Under the pieces are notes generated by a model that was given only the letters and a program-made list of their open reading frames with translations, searched no databases and was not told where the DNA came from. A program made the translations under genes and the position numbers. A DNA stretch of 64,000 bases, from positions 246,354 through 310,353 of the forward strand of contig JAVBNL010000001.1 of the NCBI GenBank assembly GCA_031551515.1, read 5' to 3'. This stretch comes from FLUQ01 sp031551515 (GTDB lineage: Bacteria; Desulfobacterota; Desulfovibrionia; Desulfovibrionales; Desulfovibrionaceae). This document shows, in pieces, positions 25,227 to 34,135 of the stretch; positions within the stretch are counted from its first letter, which is position 1, and every line of letters begins with the position of its first letter.

Positions 25227-26495
25227 TTATTGTTTGGCCAGTTCGGCTATATGGCGCACGGTTTCCTCCCAGGGCGCCACACCCTCGATATACTCCGGCT
25301 TGCTGCCGGAGCGTATGCTGACCGTACTTGGCGGCCGCGCGCCCTCAATTTTCTTTTCAGAAATGACCTTGCCGCTACGCACGTCGCGGAAAGTGACTAT
25401 AAAGTTGCACTGCACGGCGGCGGTGCCGTTATTGTATGAAAACACTTTTACCGTCTCGAGCTTGATCGTGATCTTCTTGTCATAGCGCCAAAGATGCTCC
25501 GGCGTGAGGTTTTTGGGCAAATACCGCATCATGCCGATAAAAACGGCCGTTTTTTTAAAGTCCTGGCGGTAATACCCGGCAAAGCTGGAATCATAGACGA
25601 TCATGATCTTATTGCCCTGCGGCGTCGGCTGCACGGTTTCGCCGGAAATGCGGTTGGAAAGCAAAAACAGCCCCGTTCCCTCCAGCTTTCCGCCGCCCTT
25701 GCCGTCGGGCGGCTCCACCTGGGGCTGGCCGGCGGGCCAGATGCAAAGGCCCAGATCTTCGGGGCAAGCCCTGATCCAGTTGTCAGGTGTGAGATTCCAG
25801 TATCCGAAAGGATACCTCTCAAGGCCGTTCGCGAAAATGAAATGATACTGCTCAGGCGTGGGCTGAAAGGAGGGTTTCCCTTCCCGTAGCGCAAAAACAA
25901 AGGGGCCGACCCACTTGTCGGTTCGCGCCTTTACCCTGTCGATATTGTCGGCCAACACTGTGTAGGCGGCGGCATAGGCGGCGGCGGGATTTTCCTGCCG
26001 CCACCCCTTCCAGGTCGCAACAAAGCGAACATCCTCCGGGGGCAGCGCGGCAAACCAGGAAGAGAACATGGCTTCATCACGCGCCTTCACCCATGCGATT
26101 TCTTTGGGCATTCCAAACGGCACGGATTTTCTGCGCGCATTGGAAAAATCGATAATCCGCTGTAGAAACGCCCGGTCTTCAGAGAGTTTTTCCAGCAACG
26201 CCCGGGCCGAACCTGTGCCGAAACGCCGCCAGAAATCTTGATCTTTGGAAAAATGATCCGGCGGCCCGGAGGGATCAATATCAAAAAAGCATGTCAGCAG
26301 CGCTTGTTCACCTTCCGTGCCGAATTTTTTATATTCGGCCAGTGTCTTTTCAGGCTCTTTCGCATAGTTTTTATCAACATACAGCAGCATTTCCTTGAGC
26401 GTCTTGGGCTCCGACGAGCAGCCGGCGAACAAGACGCAAGCCATGCTGAGCAAGAGTATTCCCGCGATGGTGAATCCGGATGCCCTGTTGTCCAT
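25227..26495 (-). CDS. Uncharacterised lipoprotein, 422 residues
   Basis: The ATG at 26495 has AGGA 8 bases upstream and opens a lipoprotein signal: MDNRASGFTIAGILLLSMAC..LFAGC with lipobox Cys at ~26. The remainder has no family I recognise. It includes a helical first half rich in Lys/Glu and a beta-rich second half with TIKLETVKVFSYNNGTAAVQ and VSIRSGSKPEYIEGV near the end. It follows mgtE by 89 bases on the same strand. Frames extending upstream of 26495 are antisense-like artefacts. Confidence 0.72.
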   Translation of the reverse strand: MDNRASGFTIAGILLLSMACVLFAGCSSEPKTLKEMLLYVDKNYAKEPEKTLAEYKKFGTEGEQALLTCFFDIDPSGPPDHFSKDQDFWRRFGTGSARALLEKLSEDRAFLQRIIDFSNARRKSVPFGMPKEIAWVKARDEAMFSSWFAALPPEDVRFVATWKGWRQENPAAAYAAAYTVLADNIDRVKARTDKWVGPFVFALREGKPSFQPTPEQYHFIFANGLERYPFGYWNLTPDNWIRACPEDLGLCIWPAGQPQVEPPDGKGGGKLEGTGLFLLSNRISGETVQPTPQGNKIMIVYDSSFAGYYRQDFKKTAVFIGMMRYLPKNLTPEHLWRYDKKITIKLETVKVFSYNNGTAAVQCNFIVTFRDVRSGKVISEKKIEGARPPSTVSIRSGSKPEYIEGVAPWEETVRHIAELAKQ

Positions 26496-26584
26496 TATCC
26501 ACTTCCTGTTGTCTGTCCGTATGCAAAGAGAACAACCCGCGCCATGACGCGGGCGGGCCGAGAACGACGCAAAGACAAACCGCG

Positions 26585-27973
26585 CTACGCCAACAGAAAC
26601 AAGGTCGCCAGGCTGAGAAAAATGAAAAACCCGGCGCCGTCGGTGATGGTTGTGAGGAATATGCTGGAAGCCTGCGCCGGGTCGCGGCCCATGGCTTTGA
26701 GGCACAGCGGGATGGAAGCGCCCGCCAGCGCGCCCAAAATCATGTCCGCCACCAGAGCGGCCACCATGACGGAGGGTATAGCCACCCCGTTGGTGAAAAA
26801 ATAGACCGCGATCCAGACCAGAGCGCCCACGATCAGGCCGTTGACGATGCTGATTTTGCCTTCGCGCCATACGGCGGACCAGGCTTTTTTGTTCTCGAAG
26901 CCTTCCGTGGCCAATTGACGGATCATAACCGCCAGGGCCTGCTGCCCCGTGTTGCCCGCCTGGTTGGCCACCATGGGCATGAACACGGCCAGAATGGCCA
27001 TCTTTTCGATGGTGCCGTCAAACAGGTAGACCACGGTGGCGGAAAGAGCGGAGTTGATCATGTTCAGCACCAGCCAGGGCAGGCGCATGCCGACGGATGA
27101 AAGCCACGGGGTATCCACGGTTTCATCCTGGCCCGCGCCCACCATGCCCAGCATGTCTTCGCTGGCAAGATCCTGCACGATATCCAGCACGTCGTCGTGG
27201 GTCACGACGCCCAGAAACTTGCCGTCGTCATCCACCACCGGCAAGGCCATAAAGTTATAGTGCGTCATCTCGCGGGCGATTTCTTCACGCTCCACCGCGA
27301 CGCCGATGGAAATGACGCTCCGCCCCGCTATGCGGTCGGACAGGAGCGTGCCCGGCCGGGCAAGCAAAAGGTCCCGCAACGACAACACCCCCACCAGGCG
27401 CGTGTCGCCGTCGACCACATAGGCGTAATAGGGAATTTCCTTGTCTTCTATGTCCCGGCGCATTTTGCCGATGGCCTGGTCCACGGTCAGGCTTTGCTCA
27501 AGAATGAACACCTCGGTGTTCATGACGCCGCCCGCCGTATCCGGGTCATAGGCCATCAGTGTGCGGATTTCTTCCGCGTCGTCGGTGTCCAGGCTGTTCA
27601 GCAGCTCGTCGCGATGCTCTTCTTCAAGCTCGTCCAGCATGTCCGCCGCGTCGTCGGGCGACATGGCCGCAAGCAGGCGGCCGGCAAGTTCGGGCTCCAG
27701 CGATTCAAGAAGCTCGACCCGCACATGCTCGTCAAGTTCCGCCAGCGCTTCGGCGGATTCTTCCAGGGGGATAGAGGCCAGGAGGTCAACCTGGCGTTCC
27801 AGAGGCAGGGTTTCCAGGTGTTCCGCGATATCGGCGGGATGGCTCAGGTCGGCGGCCTGAAGCGTTTCAGCGGCGAGGTCCGAAAACGCTTCCGTCGCCG
27901 GTTTCAGGGCAGTATCCGCCGCGATGGTCGCGCCCGGCTTGCATTCGCCGGTATGGGGGGTCTGCTCGGACAT
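26585..27973 (-). CDS. mgtE: Magnesium transporter MgtE
   Basis: This 462-residue Mg2+ channel has an N-domain of repeated acidic helices (SPDDAADMLDELEEE, ~90), a CBS pair (~145-265; YAYVVDGDTRLVGVLSLRDLL, FLGVVTHDDVLDIVQDL) and a five-helix pore domain (~285-460). The pore has PMVANQAGNTGQQALAV and the Asp in VADMILGALAGASIPL that binds Mg2+ in the pore. GAGG precedes the ATG at 27973. No M-box-like leader was recognised. Confidence 0.95.
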   Translation of the reverse strand: MSEQTPHTGECKPGATIAADTALKPATEAFSDLAAETLQAADLSHPADIAEHLETLPLERQVDLLASIPLEESAEALAELDEHVRVELLESLEPELAGRLLAAMSPDDAADMLDELEEEHRDELLNSLDTDDAEEIRTLMAYDPDTAGGVMNTEVFILEQSLTVDQAIGKMRRDIEDKEIPYYAYVVDGDTRLVGVLSLRDLLLARPGTLLSDRIAGRSVISIGVAVEREEIAREMTHYNFMALPVVDDDGKFLGVVTHDDVLDIVQDLASEDMLGMVGAGQDETVDTPWLSSVGMRLPWLVLNMINSALSATVVYLFDGTIEKMAILAVFMPMVANQAGNTGQQALAVMIRQLATEGFENKKAWSAVWREGKISIVNGLIVGALVWIAVYFFTNGVAIPSVMVAALVADMILGALAGASIPLCLKAMGRDPAQASSIFLTTITDGAGFFIFLSLATLFLLA

Positions 27974-28085
27974 ACACGCCTCTGCACGGTGAAACAAAAA
28001 ACAACGCCTGAGCCAGCTTGACGAAAGGGTGCAAGCCCCCTAAAAAGAACTTTCGCATTCCATCGGCAACGTCGGCTACGGCCCT

Positions 28086-29009
28086 GTGCTCTACCACCTT
28101 ATGCCCCGTTCTTTCAATACCATGGCTGATGATTCCTTTGAAAATTTTTTCGACGGCGAGTCCCGCCGTCACCTGTACGACGCCATTACGCTGGCGTTGA
28201 GCGAAGACGGCATTGACCTGACCTCAAACGCCGTGTTCAACGCCTCGCAAACCCTTTCCGCCCACATCGTCGCCAAGGGCGACGCTGTCGTCGCCGGACT
28301 GCCGCTTATCCCCATCATTCTGGCGGAAGCGTTGCCCGAAACGGAAAGCGCGCCCTGCACCTGCGAAATTTTTGCCGCCGACGGCGACAAGATCTGCGCC
28401 GGAACCACGCTGGCCCGCCTCTCCGGCGGCGCGCGCCGCATTCTGAAGGCGGAACGGGTCATTTTGAACTTTCTCTGCCATCTGTCGGGCATCGCCACCC
28501 TAACCGCACGCTATATCGATGCGCTGGCCGGCACCGGCATAACGCTGCTCGACACCCGCAAAACGCTGCCCGGCCTGCGTTATCCGGCTAAATACGCCGT
28601 GCGCATGGGCGGAGCGAAAAATCACCGCCGCAACTTGTCTGAAGTGCTTATGCTCAAAGACAACCACATCGACATGGCCGGGTCCATCACCCGGGCGGTC
28701 GCCGCTCTGCGCGCCGCGCACTCGCCCTGTCCCCCCATCGAGGTGGAATGCCGCAACCTTAGCGAAGTGCGCGAAGCGGTCGCTTGCGATGTCGACTGGA
28801 TCATGTTCGACAACATGACGCCGGAACAGGTCAAAGAAGCCCTGGCCCTGGTGCCCCGCCGCATTTTCACGGAAATCAGCGGCGGCGTGAGCCTGGACAA
28901 CATCCGCAGCTTCTCCGAAGCCGGAGCCGCCGGTTTGACGTACATTTCCGTGGGGCGGCTCACCCACTCCGCGCCGTTCGCTGATTACAGCATGCGCATC
29001 TCCAGATAA
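28086..29009 (+). CDS. nadC: Nicotinate-nucleotide pyrophosphorylase (quinolinate phosphoribosyltransferase)
   Basis: The enzyme converts quinolinate and PRPP to nicotinate mononucleotide in NAD synthesis. Conserved blocks are LNFLCHLSGIATLT (~124), DTRKTLPGLRYPAKYAVRMGGAKNHR (residues ~153-178), LKDNHI (~189), VEVECRN and FDNMTPEQ. The family start is probably nearer the ATG at 28122, but neither start has a clear ribosome site. The nadA start follows 10 bases after the stop, so the two form an operon. Confidence 0.93.
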   Translation: MLYHLMPRSFNTMADDSFENFFDGESRRHLYDAITLALSEDGIDLTSNAVFNASQTLSAHIVAKGDAVVAGLPLIPIILAEALPETESAPCTCEIFAADGDKICAGTTLARLSGGARRILKAERVILNFLCHLSGIATLTARYIDALAGTGITLLDTRKTLPGLRYPAKYAVRMGGAKNHRRNLSEVLMLKDNHIDMAGSITRAVAALRAAHSPCPPIEVECRNLSEVREAVACDVDWIMFDNMTPEQVKEALALVPRRIFTEISGGVSLDNIRSFSEAGAAGLTYISVGRLTHSAPFADYSMRISR

Positions 29010-29019
29010 AGGGAACATT

Positions 29020-30087
29020 TTGAAAGAGCTTATTACCGTAGACCCGCAAGCCCTTGCCGCGCGCATTGAAGAACTGCGCGGCTCCCTCGGTCCCGATGTC
29101 GTCATTTTGGGGCACCACTATCAGGATGAAAGCATCATCCGCCACACCGATCTGCAAGGCGACTCGCTGGAGCTTGCCCGCAAGGTCGAAGATATCAAGG
29201 CCGAACATATCGTCTTCTGCGGCGTGTATTTCATGGCGGAATCGGCGGCCCTGCTGGCAGAGCGCGGGCAAAAGGTATACCTGCCGGAAATGACGGCCAA
29301 CTGCGTCATGGCGCAAATGGCCCCGGCGGACCTGGTCGACCGCATCACGCGCAGCCTTTCAGCCACACGGCGCGTGGTACCGCTGGCCTATGTCAACTCG
29401 TCGCTGGCGGTCAAAGCCGTAGCAGGCAAATACGGCGGCGCCATATGCACCTCGGCCAACGCGGAAAAGATGCTGCGCTGGGCCTTTGACCAGGGCGACG
29501 CCGTGCTTTTTCTGCCGGATAAAAACCTGGGCTGGAACACCGCCGACACGCTGGGCCTGCCCGAATCGGCCCGCCATATGCTGAATATCCGCGCAGACGG
29601 GCACGATGTGGACCTGAAAGCGGCCAATGCCGCCCGCCTGATTCTGTGGCCCGGCTGCTGCGCCATTCACGCCCGCTTCAACACGCGCCAGATCGCTTCG
29701 CGCCGCGCGGAAGTGCCCGGTATCTCCGTCGTCGTGCACCCGGAATGTTCGCCGGCCGTGGTAGCCGAGACCGATGCGGCCGGATCCACCGCGTTTATCA
29801 TCAATTACGTGGACAAGCTTCCCGATGGAGCCGCAGTCGCCGTGGGCACGGAAATAAACCTGGTGGAACGCCTGGCGGAACGCAACAAGGGCAGAATCAA
29901 CGTCATACCCGTACTGGAAAGTGAATGCTCGCACATGGACCGCACCAAGCCCGCGCAGCTTCTGGCCACGCTCGAATCCATAGCGGACCCCTCAAACCCC
30001 GCCTGGCCGCAAACGCGCGTGGAGATCGACCCCACCACTGCCGACGACGCCAAGGCGGCTATCATGCGCATGCTGCGTATAAAATAA
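29020..30087 (+). CDS. nadA: Quinolinate synthase A
   Basis: This 355-residue [4Fe-4S] enzyme condenses iminoaspartate with dihydroxyacetone phosphate to quinolinate. It has GHHYQDESI (~27), YLPEMTANCVMAQM with the first cluster Cys, LWPGCCAIHARF with the second, HPECSPAVV, and ESECSHMDRT with the last. The start is TTG with AAAGGG a short distance upstream. No nadB is near, so the iminoaspartate source is elsewhere. Confidence 0.94.
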   Translation: MKELITVDPQALAARIEELRGSLGPDVVILGHHYQDESIIRHTDLQGDSLELARKVEDIKAEHIVFCGVYFMAESAALLAERGQKVYLPEMTANCVMAQMAPADLVDRITRSLSATRRVVPLAYVNSSLAVKAVAGKYGGAICTSANAEKMLRWAFDQGDAVLFLPDKNLGWNTADTLGLPESARHMLNIRADGHDVDLKAANAARLILWPGCCAIHARFNTRQIASRRAEVPGISVVVHPECSPAVVAETDAAGSTAFIINYVDKLPDGAAVAVGTEINLVERLAERNKGRINVIPVLESECSHMDRTKPAQLLATLESIADPSNPAWPQTRVEIDPTTADDAKAAIMRMLRIK

Positions 30088-30091
30088 GCTG

Positions 30092-30889
30092 CTACATCCA
30101 GCTTGGGGGCGACCTGGGCTCGTCCAGCGGCGGCCTGTCGGCGTGACGCCATTGCAGCACGCTCTTCTGCCCTTCCGCCCGCTGCTCCGGGGTAAGGTCG
30201 GCCGCCTGTTTTTTCAGATCGCTCTCGCACCGGATCCGTTCTTCATAACTGCGGCCGCGGTAAGGTTCCTGATTGAACCCGCCGCACGCCAGGGTCGTCC
30301 ACTTCCAGGCTTCAACCGGATCACGCGCGACATTCTCGCCTTCCGCGTACATATCGGCAAGCCGCGCCTGAGCATAGGGATAGCCCCGCTCCGCCGCCTT
30401 GACCAACCAGGCCATCCCCTCTTTCTTGTGGTCGGGCGTGGGCGGATTGGGGGCGTCCAGGCGGGCTAAAAAAATATGCGCAAGCAAATATTCCGCGTAG
30501 GCGGACCCCTGCGCTGCCGCCTTTTCCAACCACATGGCGCTCTGCTTGACATCAAGCAACATGAAGCGCAGCCCCAGTTCTTTTTGCGCTTCCAGGTCCC
30601 CCTGTCCCGCTGCGCGTTCGCACCATTGCAGGCCCTGTTCCGTGAAGGTCCGGCGTTGTTCCGCCGTGCCGGCCAGGCTAAAATAGAAATGCGCCAGCTT
30701 CACCTGTGAGCGCGCATCGCCGGATTCAGCGGCCTTTACCAGCGCTACAGGCGGATCGGGCGGTGTGATCGCCGCTTCCGGCACTGTTCGCGCGGATGGG
30801 CCGTTGGCAGTGGAACCGCCGGCGCATGCCGAAAGTAACAAAAGAAGACAGCACAGCAACACAGCCGTGGAGTGATAAAAATATCGCAT
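30092..30889 (-). CDS. Sel1-repeat lipoprotein
   Basis: This 265-residue lipoprotein has the lipobox LLLLLSACAGG (Cys ~22). Four Sel1-like repeats follow (AESGDARSQVKLAHFYF, AAGQGDLEAQKELGLRF, AAAQGSAYAEYLLAHIF, AAERGYPYAQARLADMY), which form an alpha solenoid used in protein-protein contacts. The stop lies 4 bases from the convergent nadA stop. A periplasmic scaffold or envelope role is likely, but the partner is unknown. Confidence 0.85.
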   Translation of the reverse strand: MRYFYHSTAVLLCCLLLLLSACAGGSTANGPSARTVPEAAITPPDPPVALVKAAESGDARSQVKLAHFYFSLAGTAEQRRTFTEQGLQWCERAAGQGDLEAQKELGLRFMLLDVKQSAMWLEKAAAQGSAYAEYLLAHIFLARLDAPNPPTPDHKKEGMAWLVKAAERGYPYAQARLADMYAEGENVARDPVEAWKWTTLACGGFNQEPYRGRSYEERIRCESDLKKQAADLTPEQRAEGQKSVLQWRHADRPPLDEPRSPPSWM

Positions 30890-31017
30890 GGTATTGTGAT
30901 ACGCCTTGCCGCTACGAGGCGCAACCCTTCCGGCAACGGTCCGGCTTGTTTACTCCTCCGCATGCCCCTGATATGTTACGAGCGGTGTCACCAACCATCG
31001 CAACGGAGAAGATCGGT

Positions 31018-31464
31018 ATGCGCAAATCATTCCTTTTCAGCCTTGTTGCCGTGTGTTTTTTGACTTTCGCCTGGTCCGGCGGCGCATCGGCCGCCGAGCC
31101 CCAGCAACTGTATCTCAAAGAAAAATCCATCACCTGGGACAGGGAAAAAGTCGGCAAGGACGGTGTAGGCACCCTGGCGGGGCAATACCCGTTCAACCGC
31201 AACACCGCCCCGAAAGATTTCATCATTAAAGAAATCGGCTGGATGACACTGAAACCCGGCGACACCATCGGCATGCACAAGCATGAGACCAACGAAGACG
31301 CATACGTCATCCTTTCCGGCGAGGGCACCTTTGTCGACACCGACGGCAAAGAGTTCAAGGTCAAGGCCGGCGACACCACCATCGCCCGCAAGGGCCAGGC
31401 CCACGCGCTGAAGAACACGGGCAAAGTGCCCCTGGTCTTTCTCGATATCGTCGCCGAGCGCTGA
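31018..31464 (+). CDS. Secreted cupin-domain protein
   Basis: This 148-residue protein has a signal peptide (cut after ASA, ~26) and one conserved cupin barrel. Motif 1 is MHKHETNEDAYVILSGEG (~82; metal ligands HxH and Glu) and motif 2 is RKGQAHALKNTG (~123). The start at 31018 has GGAG 10 bases upstream and the frame upstream of it is not used. The cupin may bind a metal-dependent ligand or be a small periplasmic enzyme; the substrate is unknown. Confidence 0.85.
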   Translation: MRKSFLFSLVAVCFLTFAWSGGASAAEPQQLYLKEKSITWDREKVGKDGVGTLAGQYPFNRNTAPKDFIIKEIGWMTLKPGDTIGMHKHETNEDAYVILSGEGTFVDTDGKEFKVKAGDTTIARKGQAHALKNTGKVPLVFLDIVAER

Positions 31465-31483
31465 CACGGCGACACTGTAGCCG

Positions 31484-31519
31484 AAGCGGCCCTCTCCGAT
31501 GGGGAGGACCGCTTTTTTC
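31484..31519 (+). terminator. Terminator after cupin gene
   Basis: AAGCGGCCCTC pairs with GAGGACCGCTT, with one internal mismatch, across a GC-rich loop, and TTTTTT follows. Confidence 0.8.
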
Positions 31520-31557
31520 ATGACAAGCCGCTTGATCGCAAAACGCGGCCTCGCGCG

Positions 31558-32433
31558 TCAGGCAAGAAAATTGAGACGCGCGCCCCCTTCGCTATCTACA
31601 AGCGTTCCCCAACGCTGCAAAATGGCGTTATGCAACTCCAAACGCGTTTTGCTGCGTCCGCGCAGCAAGTGCGTCACCTGGCAGATCAGGGCGTTGACGA
31701 CAGCCAGCACGGCGACGTTGGAGTTGAAAAAGCTGGCCGACTCGTACGGAGCGATGAAAGTGACCGCCGCGTGCCGCGCGATGGGCGAAAACACGCTGTC
31801 GGTTATGGCGATGAAGGGGCACCTGCGCAAACGGGCTTCTTCGGCCATGAGCACTGATTCCTTGAGGTACCGGGGAAAAGAGATGAGCACCACCAGATCC
31901 CCTTCGGCGAAACGCTGCGCCTGCTCGGGCAGCCGGCCGGTATTGTTGTCGACGATATGCACGTTCTCTCGTATCTGTTCCAGCGCGTGAGCCAAAAAAT
32001 ACGCTCCTGTGAACGAACTGCGCAGCCCCATGACGTGCACGGCGCGGCTGTGCGCCAGCAAAGCGGCCGCCTCGTCAAAAGTTTCCCGCGTGTTAAGCTG
32101 AAAAAGCTCTTCCAGGTTGGCCTGGTCTTTGCGCAGTGATTGCAGGTGGTTCGCGCCGTCGGCATCCGCGTCTTCCAGCCGGGCGGCCGGAGTTATATGC
32201 CGCTTGGCTATGCTTTGAACGCGCGCCTGCATGGCGGCGAAACTGCCGAACCCCATCTCGCGCATGACGTTCGAGACTGTCCCCGTGCTGACGCCGGCGG
32301 CTTCGGCCAGCTCCGCAATGCTCATGAAGGCCGCTTTTCCAGGATGCTCCAGCAGAAAACCGGCGACCTTGCGCTTCGCGCCCCGCGCCTGCCCGGCGAA
32401 ACCGGATACCGTATCGTAAAATGTATCTTCCAT
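31558..32433 (-). CDS. RpiR/MurR-family transcriptional regulator with SIS domain
   Basis: This 291-residue protein has an N-terminal HTH_6 domain (FMSIAELAEAAGVSTGTVSNVMREMGF, residues ~35-60) and a C-terminal SIS sugar-phosphate-binding domain (~115-260; VHVMGLRSSFTGAYFLAHAL, VVLISFPRYLKE). It diverges from tctCBA, with two palindromes between, and most likely regulates that operon. The ATG at 32433 is preferred to the upstream GTG at 32454 because AAAGG precedes it. Confidence 0.9.
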   Translation of the reverse strand: MEDTFYDTVSGFAGQARGAKRKVAGFLLEHPGKAAFMSIAELAEAAGVSTGTVSNVMREMGFGSFAAMQARVQSIAKRHITPAARLEDADADGANHLQSLRKDQANLEELFQLNTRETFDEAAALLAHSRAVHVMGLRSSFTGAYFLAHALEQIRENVHIVDNNTGRLPEQAQRFAEGDLVVLISFPRYLKESVLMAEEARLRRCPFIAITDSVFSPIARHAAVTFIAPYESASFFNSNVAVLAVVNALICQVTHLLRGRSKTRLELHNAILQRWGTLVDSEGGARLNFLA

Positions 32434-32539
32434 GGCCTTTCTTTCCGGATCCACACCCAGCTTTCAGCGGCCCGGCATGGCTTGCGGTTTTTTTTATTTT
32501 TATGCGGAATCCTAAAAAATTTTTCATATATCAGAGTAC

Positions 32540-32560
32540 TGTTTTACGCAATGTAAAACA
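32540..32560. promoter_or_regulatory. Palindromic operator
   Basis: TGTTTTAC (32540-32547) and GTAAAACA (32553-32560) form a perfect 8-base inverted repeat around a 5-base centre. It lies midway between the divergent RpiR gene and tctC, as expected for the regulator's binding site. Confidence 0.7.
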
Positions 32561-32611
32561 CTTTGATTATATCTCTTTAAATTTACAATAAAAATTAAGG
32601 AAAACCTTTTC

Positions 32612-32664
32612 TTGACTTTAAACATAATTTTAGTATCGTTCTAATAAATGAAATTTATTTCATT
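32612..32664 (+). promoter_or_regulatory. tctCBA promoter with second palindrome
   Basis: TTGACT (32612-32617) and TATCGT (32634-32639) are 16 bases apart in an AT-rich leader. Immediately downstream, AATGAAAT (32647-32654) and ATTTCATT (32657-32664) form a perfect 8-base inverted repeat near the expected transcription start, a position where a bound repressor would block initiation. Confidence 0.6.
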
Positions 32665-32698
32665 CACTTTTTACCCCCGCAACCACTAGGAGCGCCTC

Positions 32699-33658
32699 AT
32701 GAAAAAGCTTTGCCGCCTCGCATTCGCCATCCTTTTGCTTGCCTTGACGGCTCAGGGCGCTTTTGCCGCCCAATTTCCCTCAAAAAGCATCAAGGTCATC
32801 GTGCCCTTCGCCCCCGGCGGCGGCGTTGACGTGACGGTGCGTATGATGGTCGACCTTGCGCCCAAGTATCTGAACGGGCAGCAGCTTATCGTTGAGAACA
32901 TGCCGGGCGGCGGCTCGGTCATCGGCATAACCGCCGCCGCCAAGGCCGCGCCTGACGGGTACACCCTGCTTGCCTATACGCCCATTGCCGTTTCCTCGGT
33001 CATCACCAAAAAGACCAGTTATACAACGGAATCGTTCATTCCTCTGACTCTGTACTGCCTTGACCCCACCATTTTGGTGGTTAAAGCCGATTCTCCCCAC
33101 AAAAACCTGAAAGGCTTCATCGCCGCCGCCAAAGCCAAGCCCCTCAGCGTCAACACCGCCGGGCATTCCAATACCCAGCACATCGGCGGCATGATCATGG
33201 AAAAGCAACTGGGCTTTAAATTCAACTACGTGCACTCCACCAGCGGTGGTCTGCAAATCACCCAGTTGCTGGGCGGGCACGTGGACGCGGCCCTGATGAG
33301 CCTTGGCGAAGTTTCTTCGTACCTGAAAGACGGCTCGTTGCGCTGCATCGGCTTGATGTCCGACAAAGAATTCCCCGGCCTGCCCGCCATGGAACGCTTT
33401 TCCAGCGTCGGCTTGAAGCTGGACAAAAAGAACATCGAATGGGGCTCTTTGCGCGGTCTTGCCGCCGTTGCCGGCACCCCCGCCGCCGATCTGGCCGTTC
33501 TGGACAAAGGCTTCGCGAACGTTGTCAAAGACCCCGTCTTTATCGAACGCATGAAAAAGGCGGACTTTCCCTACATTTTCATGAACAGCGCCGAATTCTC
33601 CGCGTACATGAAGACGGTGGAAGGCGTGCTGCGCGAAATGCTGGCCGCGGCGAAATAA
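32699..33658 (+). CDS. tctC: Tripartite tricarboxylate transporter binding protein, TctC/Bug family
   Basis: This 319-residue periplasmic binding protein has a signal peptide (cut after AFA, ~23) and the Bug-family start FPSKSIKVIVPFAPGGGVDV. IVENMPGGGSVIG (~64) and PDGYTLL (~85) follow. It captures a carboxylate for the TctAB membrane unit. AGGAG lies close before the ATG. It is the first gene of tctCBA-aminotransferase, so its ligand may be a 2-oxo or amino acid. Confidence 0.93.
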   Translation: MKKLCRLAFAILLLALTAQGAFAAQFPSKSIKVIVPFAPGGGVDVTVRMMVDLAPKYLNGQQLIVENMPGGGSVIGITAAAKAAPDGYTLLAYTPIAVSSVITKKTSYTTESFIPLTLYCLDPTILVVKADSPHKNLKGFIAAAKAKPLSVNTAGHSNTQHIGGMIMEKQLGFKFNYVHSTSGGLQITQLLGGHVDAALMSLGEVSSYLKDGSLRCIGLMSDKEFPGLPAMERFSSVGLKLDKKNIEWGSLRGLAAVAGTPAADLAVLDKGFANVVKDPVFIERMKKADFPYIFMNSAEFSAYMKTVEGVLREMLAAAK

Positions 33659-33688
33659 TTCACCCGCCACAAAGGCCGGAGGTACGCC

Positions 33689-34126
33689 ATGACTACCAAC
33701 TGGAAGCAAGACCTGCTGCTGGCGCTGATCCTTCTGGGCATCACCGCCGCATTTTCCCTGGGGCTGCGCGAACTGCCCTCGGACGCCGTGCTTTTTCCCG
33801 AGATCCTCGTGATCCTGCTGGGCCTTCTCGGCGCGTACATGGCTGTCACGGCCTATCTCCGGCGCGAACCGGGCGCGGTTCTTGTGGATTGGCCCCCGTA
33901 CCGCAAAGTGGTCGCGCAAGTCGCCGCCATCGCTCTGTTCGCCCTTATCCTGCGTCCGGTCAGCTATGTTCTGGCCGGGTTCATTCTCTGCACTATCACC
34001 GCGTTTAACGGAGGCTACCCCCGCAAGGGGGTGGCCCTCGTTTTTTCAGCCCTGACGGCCCTGGCGGTGTTCGCCATTTTTCAGCTTATCCTCAAAGTCC
34101 CTCTTCCCATGGGCTTTTTTGAATAG
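33689..34126 (+). CDS. tctB: Tripartite tricarboxylate transporter small permease TctB
   Basis: This 145-residue protein has four hydrophobic segments in the TctB pattern (first ~10-28, then 49-67, 77-105, 118-137). AELPS-like LRELPSDAVLFPEIL (~28) is typical of the family. It lies between tctC and tctA and GGAGG precedes its ATG. Confidence 0.88.
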   Translation: MTTNWKQDLLLALILLGITAAFSLGLRELPSDAVLFPEILVILLGLLGAYMAVTAYLRREPGAVLVDWPPYRKVVAQVAAIALFALILRPVSYVLAGFILCTITAFNGGYPRKGVALVFSALTALAVFAIFQLILKVPLPMGFFE

Positions 34127-34135
34127 GGATTATCT

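Noticed and set aside
27974..28085. Possible magnesium riboswitch before mgtE
   Set aside because: The gap is only about 110 bases and I saw no M-box-like conserved structure.
27867..28172. Minus-strand 101-codon frame between nadC and mgtE
   Set aside because: It overlaps mgtE out of frame and nadC in antisense, and has no ribosome site or family features.
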